From positions 1 to 22,082 of the forward strand of contig NZ_URHZ01000087.1 of assembly GCF_900547735.1 (NCBI RefSeq): a stretch of 22,082 bases of DNA, written 5' to 3'. Below are positions 21,176 through 22,082 of this stretch, in pieces. Under the pieces are notes generated by a model, which saw only the letters and a list, made by a program, of their open reading frames with translations, was not told the origin of the DNA and searched no databases. The position numbers were made by a program, and so were the translations under genes. Within the stretch, counting starts at the first letter, position 1. Every line of letters starts with the position of its first letter. This DNA is from an uncultured Clostridium sp. (GTDB lineage Bacteria; Bacillota; Clostridia; Lachnospirales; Lachnospiraceae).

Positions 21176-21946
21176 TTATGGACGGATATTTTCCGAAATA
21201 AACTGTGCACAGTTCCGGAGCGGCTCCAACGCCGAGTCCATAACGGCTGTGATGACGGAACTGGATGCAATGATACTGACGGTTCCGAAGAGGCTCTCCC
21301 CGTCCTTGAAGATAGGAACGGCCACACAACTGACTCCCAGCCCAATCTCCTCAAATTCAGTGGCATATCCGTTGGCGCGGATCTTTACAAGTTCCGCTTC
21401 CAGGGCTTCCCGGGTGAGCAGGGTATTGGCCGTATAGGGAATAAATTCCATGTTGGAAATATAATACTCGCTGAGGGGCTTGTCTATATATGCCAGAAAC
21501 AGCTTGCCCGATGCCGTGGAATTGAGATCAAAGGTAAGATTGACCCTGCTGTTCAGAATGTAGTGGGAATTGTCGGGACTTATGTTCTCGATCGTGAAGA
21601 TATTATTGTTCGTAATCACCTGCAACAGGCCTGAAACCTGAAAACGGTTTGCAATGTCCTTGAGGAACGGGGCTGCCATTTTCTTCAGCCTCTTGATATT
21701 ATTTCCTGTGGCGAGATCCGCCTTGTTGATGTAGACTAACCCCAGGGAATAAGTACTCTTTTCGGAATTGTAAGCCAGATAGCCGTTGGCGACCAGGGTA
21801 TTTACAATGCCTCTGGTGGTGTTGATGTGGAGCTTCACCTTTTCGCTGATCTGTGGCAGGGATAACTCGGTGTTGTCGTTATTGAAACAGTTAATGATGT
21901 TAAACGCCCTTTGGATTGATTGAATCAGGCGTACCTCTTTTTCCAT
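21176..21946 (-). CDS. IclR-family transcriptional regulator (second)
   Basis: 256 residues. The winged helix is LSLPQISEKVKLHINTTRGI (about residues 28-47), then NGYLAYNSEKSTYSLGL. The C-terminal effector domain has LNSTASGKLFLAYIDKPLSEYYI and the late motif GLGVSCVAVPIFKDGESLFGTVSIIAS. ATG 21946 (MEKEVRLIQSIQRAFNII) is preferred: GGAGG lies about 10 bases upstream and the N-terminus matches the family. The frame stays open to 22006, overlapping the promoter. It is only distantly similar to the IclR protein at 17473, so it is not a recent duplicate. No target operon is visible here. Confidence 0.92.
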   Translation of the reverse strand: MEKEVRLIQSIQRAFNIINCFNNDNTELSLPQISEKVKLHINTTRGIVNTLVANGYLAYNSEKSTYSLGLVYINKADLATGNNIKRLKKMAAPFLKDIANRFQVSGLLQVITNNNIFTIENISPDNSHYILNSRVNLTFDLNSTASGKLFLAYIDKPLSEYYISNMEFIPYTANTLLTREALEAELVKIRANGYATEFEEIGLGVSCVAVPIFKDGESLFGTVSIIASSSVITAVMDSALEPLRNCAQFISENIRP

Positions 21947-21977
21947 ATGAAAGTATCCTCCAAACTGTGATAACTTA

Positions 21978-22006
21978 ATATTACCTGAAAATGCCATAAA
22001 AAGCAA
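21978..22006 (-). promoter_or_regulatory. Promoter of the second IclR gene
   Basis: On the minus strand: TTGCTT (22006-22001), 17-base spacer, TAATAT (21983-21978). It lies directly inside the right terminal repeat, and the start codon is about 25 bases past the predicted transcription start. Confidence 0.7.
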
Positions 22007-22013
22007 TCTGGGG

Positions 22014-22064
22014 AGGGATTTAGTTGTGGAATGAGAACGCCGCCGGGACGGTCGGGGGGCGGGA
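22014..22064. repeat. Right arm of window-flanking inverted repeat
   Basis: Reverse complement of 1-51 with four mismatches; the core 22028-22057 is exact. The remaining 22065-22082 is G-rich with no feature. Read inward from either end, both arms give the same order: G/C-rich, then A/T-rich. Confidence 0.9.
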
Positions 22065-22082
22065 TGGTGAGAGGGAGGGGAT

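Noticed and set aside
1..22064. Whole window as one 22-kb transposon bounded by terminal repeats
   Set aside because: It contains groESL and ordinary chromosomal regulators; no transposase for such ends and no visible target duplication.

Overview
The window looks like the chromosome of an anaerobic Firmicute of the Lachnospiraceae (Clostridium cluster XIVa). This is inferred from a clostridial-type GroES/GroEL pair behind a CIRCE operator, strong GGAGG ribosome binding sites, no outer-membrane proteins, and relatives of gene families common in gut Clostridia. Base composition is near balanced. groES and groEL have visibly different, A/T-ending codon use, as expected of highly expressed genes. 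Species is not assignable by eye.

Layout. 1-51 and 22014-22064 form a near-perfect inverted repeat at the two ends of the window. 229-545 is the broken 3' end of an Rpn-family nuclease/transposase gene. 663-1406 encodes a small AAA ATPase, convergent with a methyltransferase (1505-2179, minus) whose upstream DNA is a degenerate 19-bp tandem repeat. 2331-4398 (minus) is a histidine kinase/response regulator pair. Divergent from it, 4677-11144 is a five-gene operon: a very large propeller-like plus solute-binding lipoprotein, two sugar-type ABC permeases, a coiled-coil MacA/HlyD-like adaptor and a secreted protein resembling the extracellular domain of MacB-type permeases. No ATPase gene is present. 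11145-11666 holds a candidate small RNA, a terminator and a hairpin-rich repeat.

11667-13428 is the most striking region. A tyrosine recombinase gene ends inside one arm of a perfect 38-bp inverted repeat. The 244 bp between the arms carries a terminator and, at its right edge, a consensus promoter (TTTACA-N16-TATAAT) pointing at an uncharacterised 161-aa gene. This is the anatomy of an invertible promoter, shown here in the ON orientation.

13499-17350 is a regulatory module. A three-domain cupin / FMN-split-barrel-like / ferredoxin protein (minus) and an APC-family permease (plus) are transcribed divergently. Both promoters carry the same 14-bp palindrome in the same place, filling most of a 17-bp spacer. 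A TetR-family gene follows the permease and is the natural candidate for the repressor. Then come an IclR regulator with an acidic membrane-anchored protein upstream (17473-18681, minus), groES-groEL with CIRCE and a long terminator (18892-21118), and a second IclR-family regulator (21176-21946, minus) just inside the right terminal repeat.

No rRNA, tRNA or CRISPR array was recognised. All functional assignments come from motif recognition by eye; no database search was possible.
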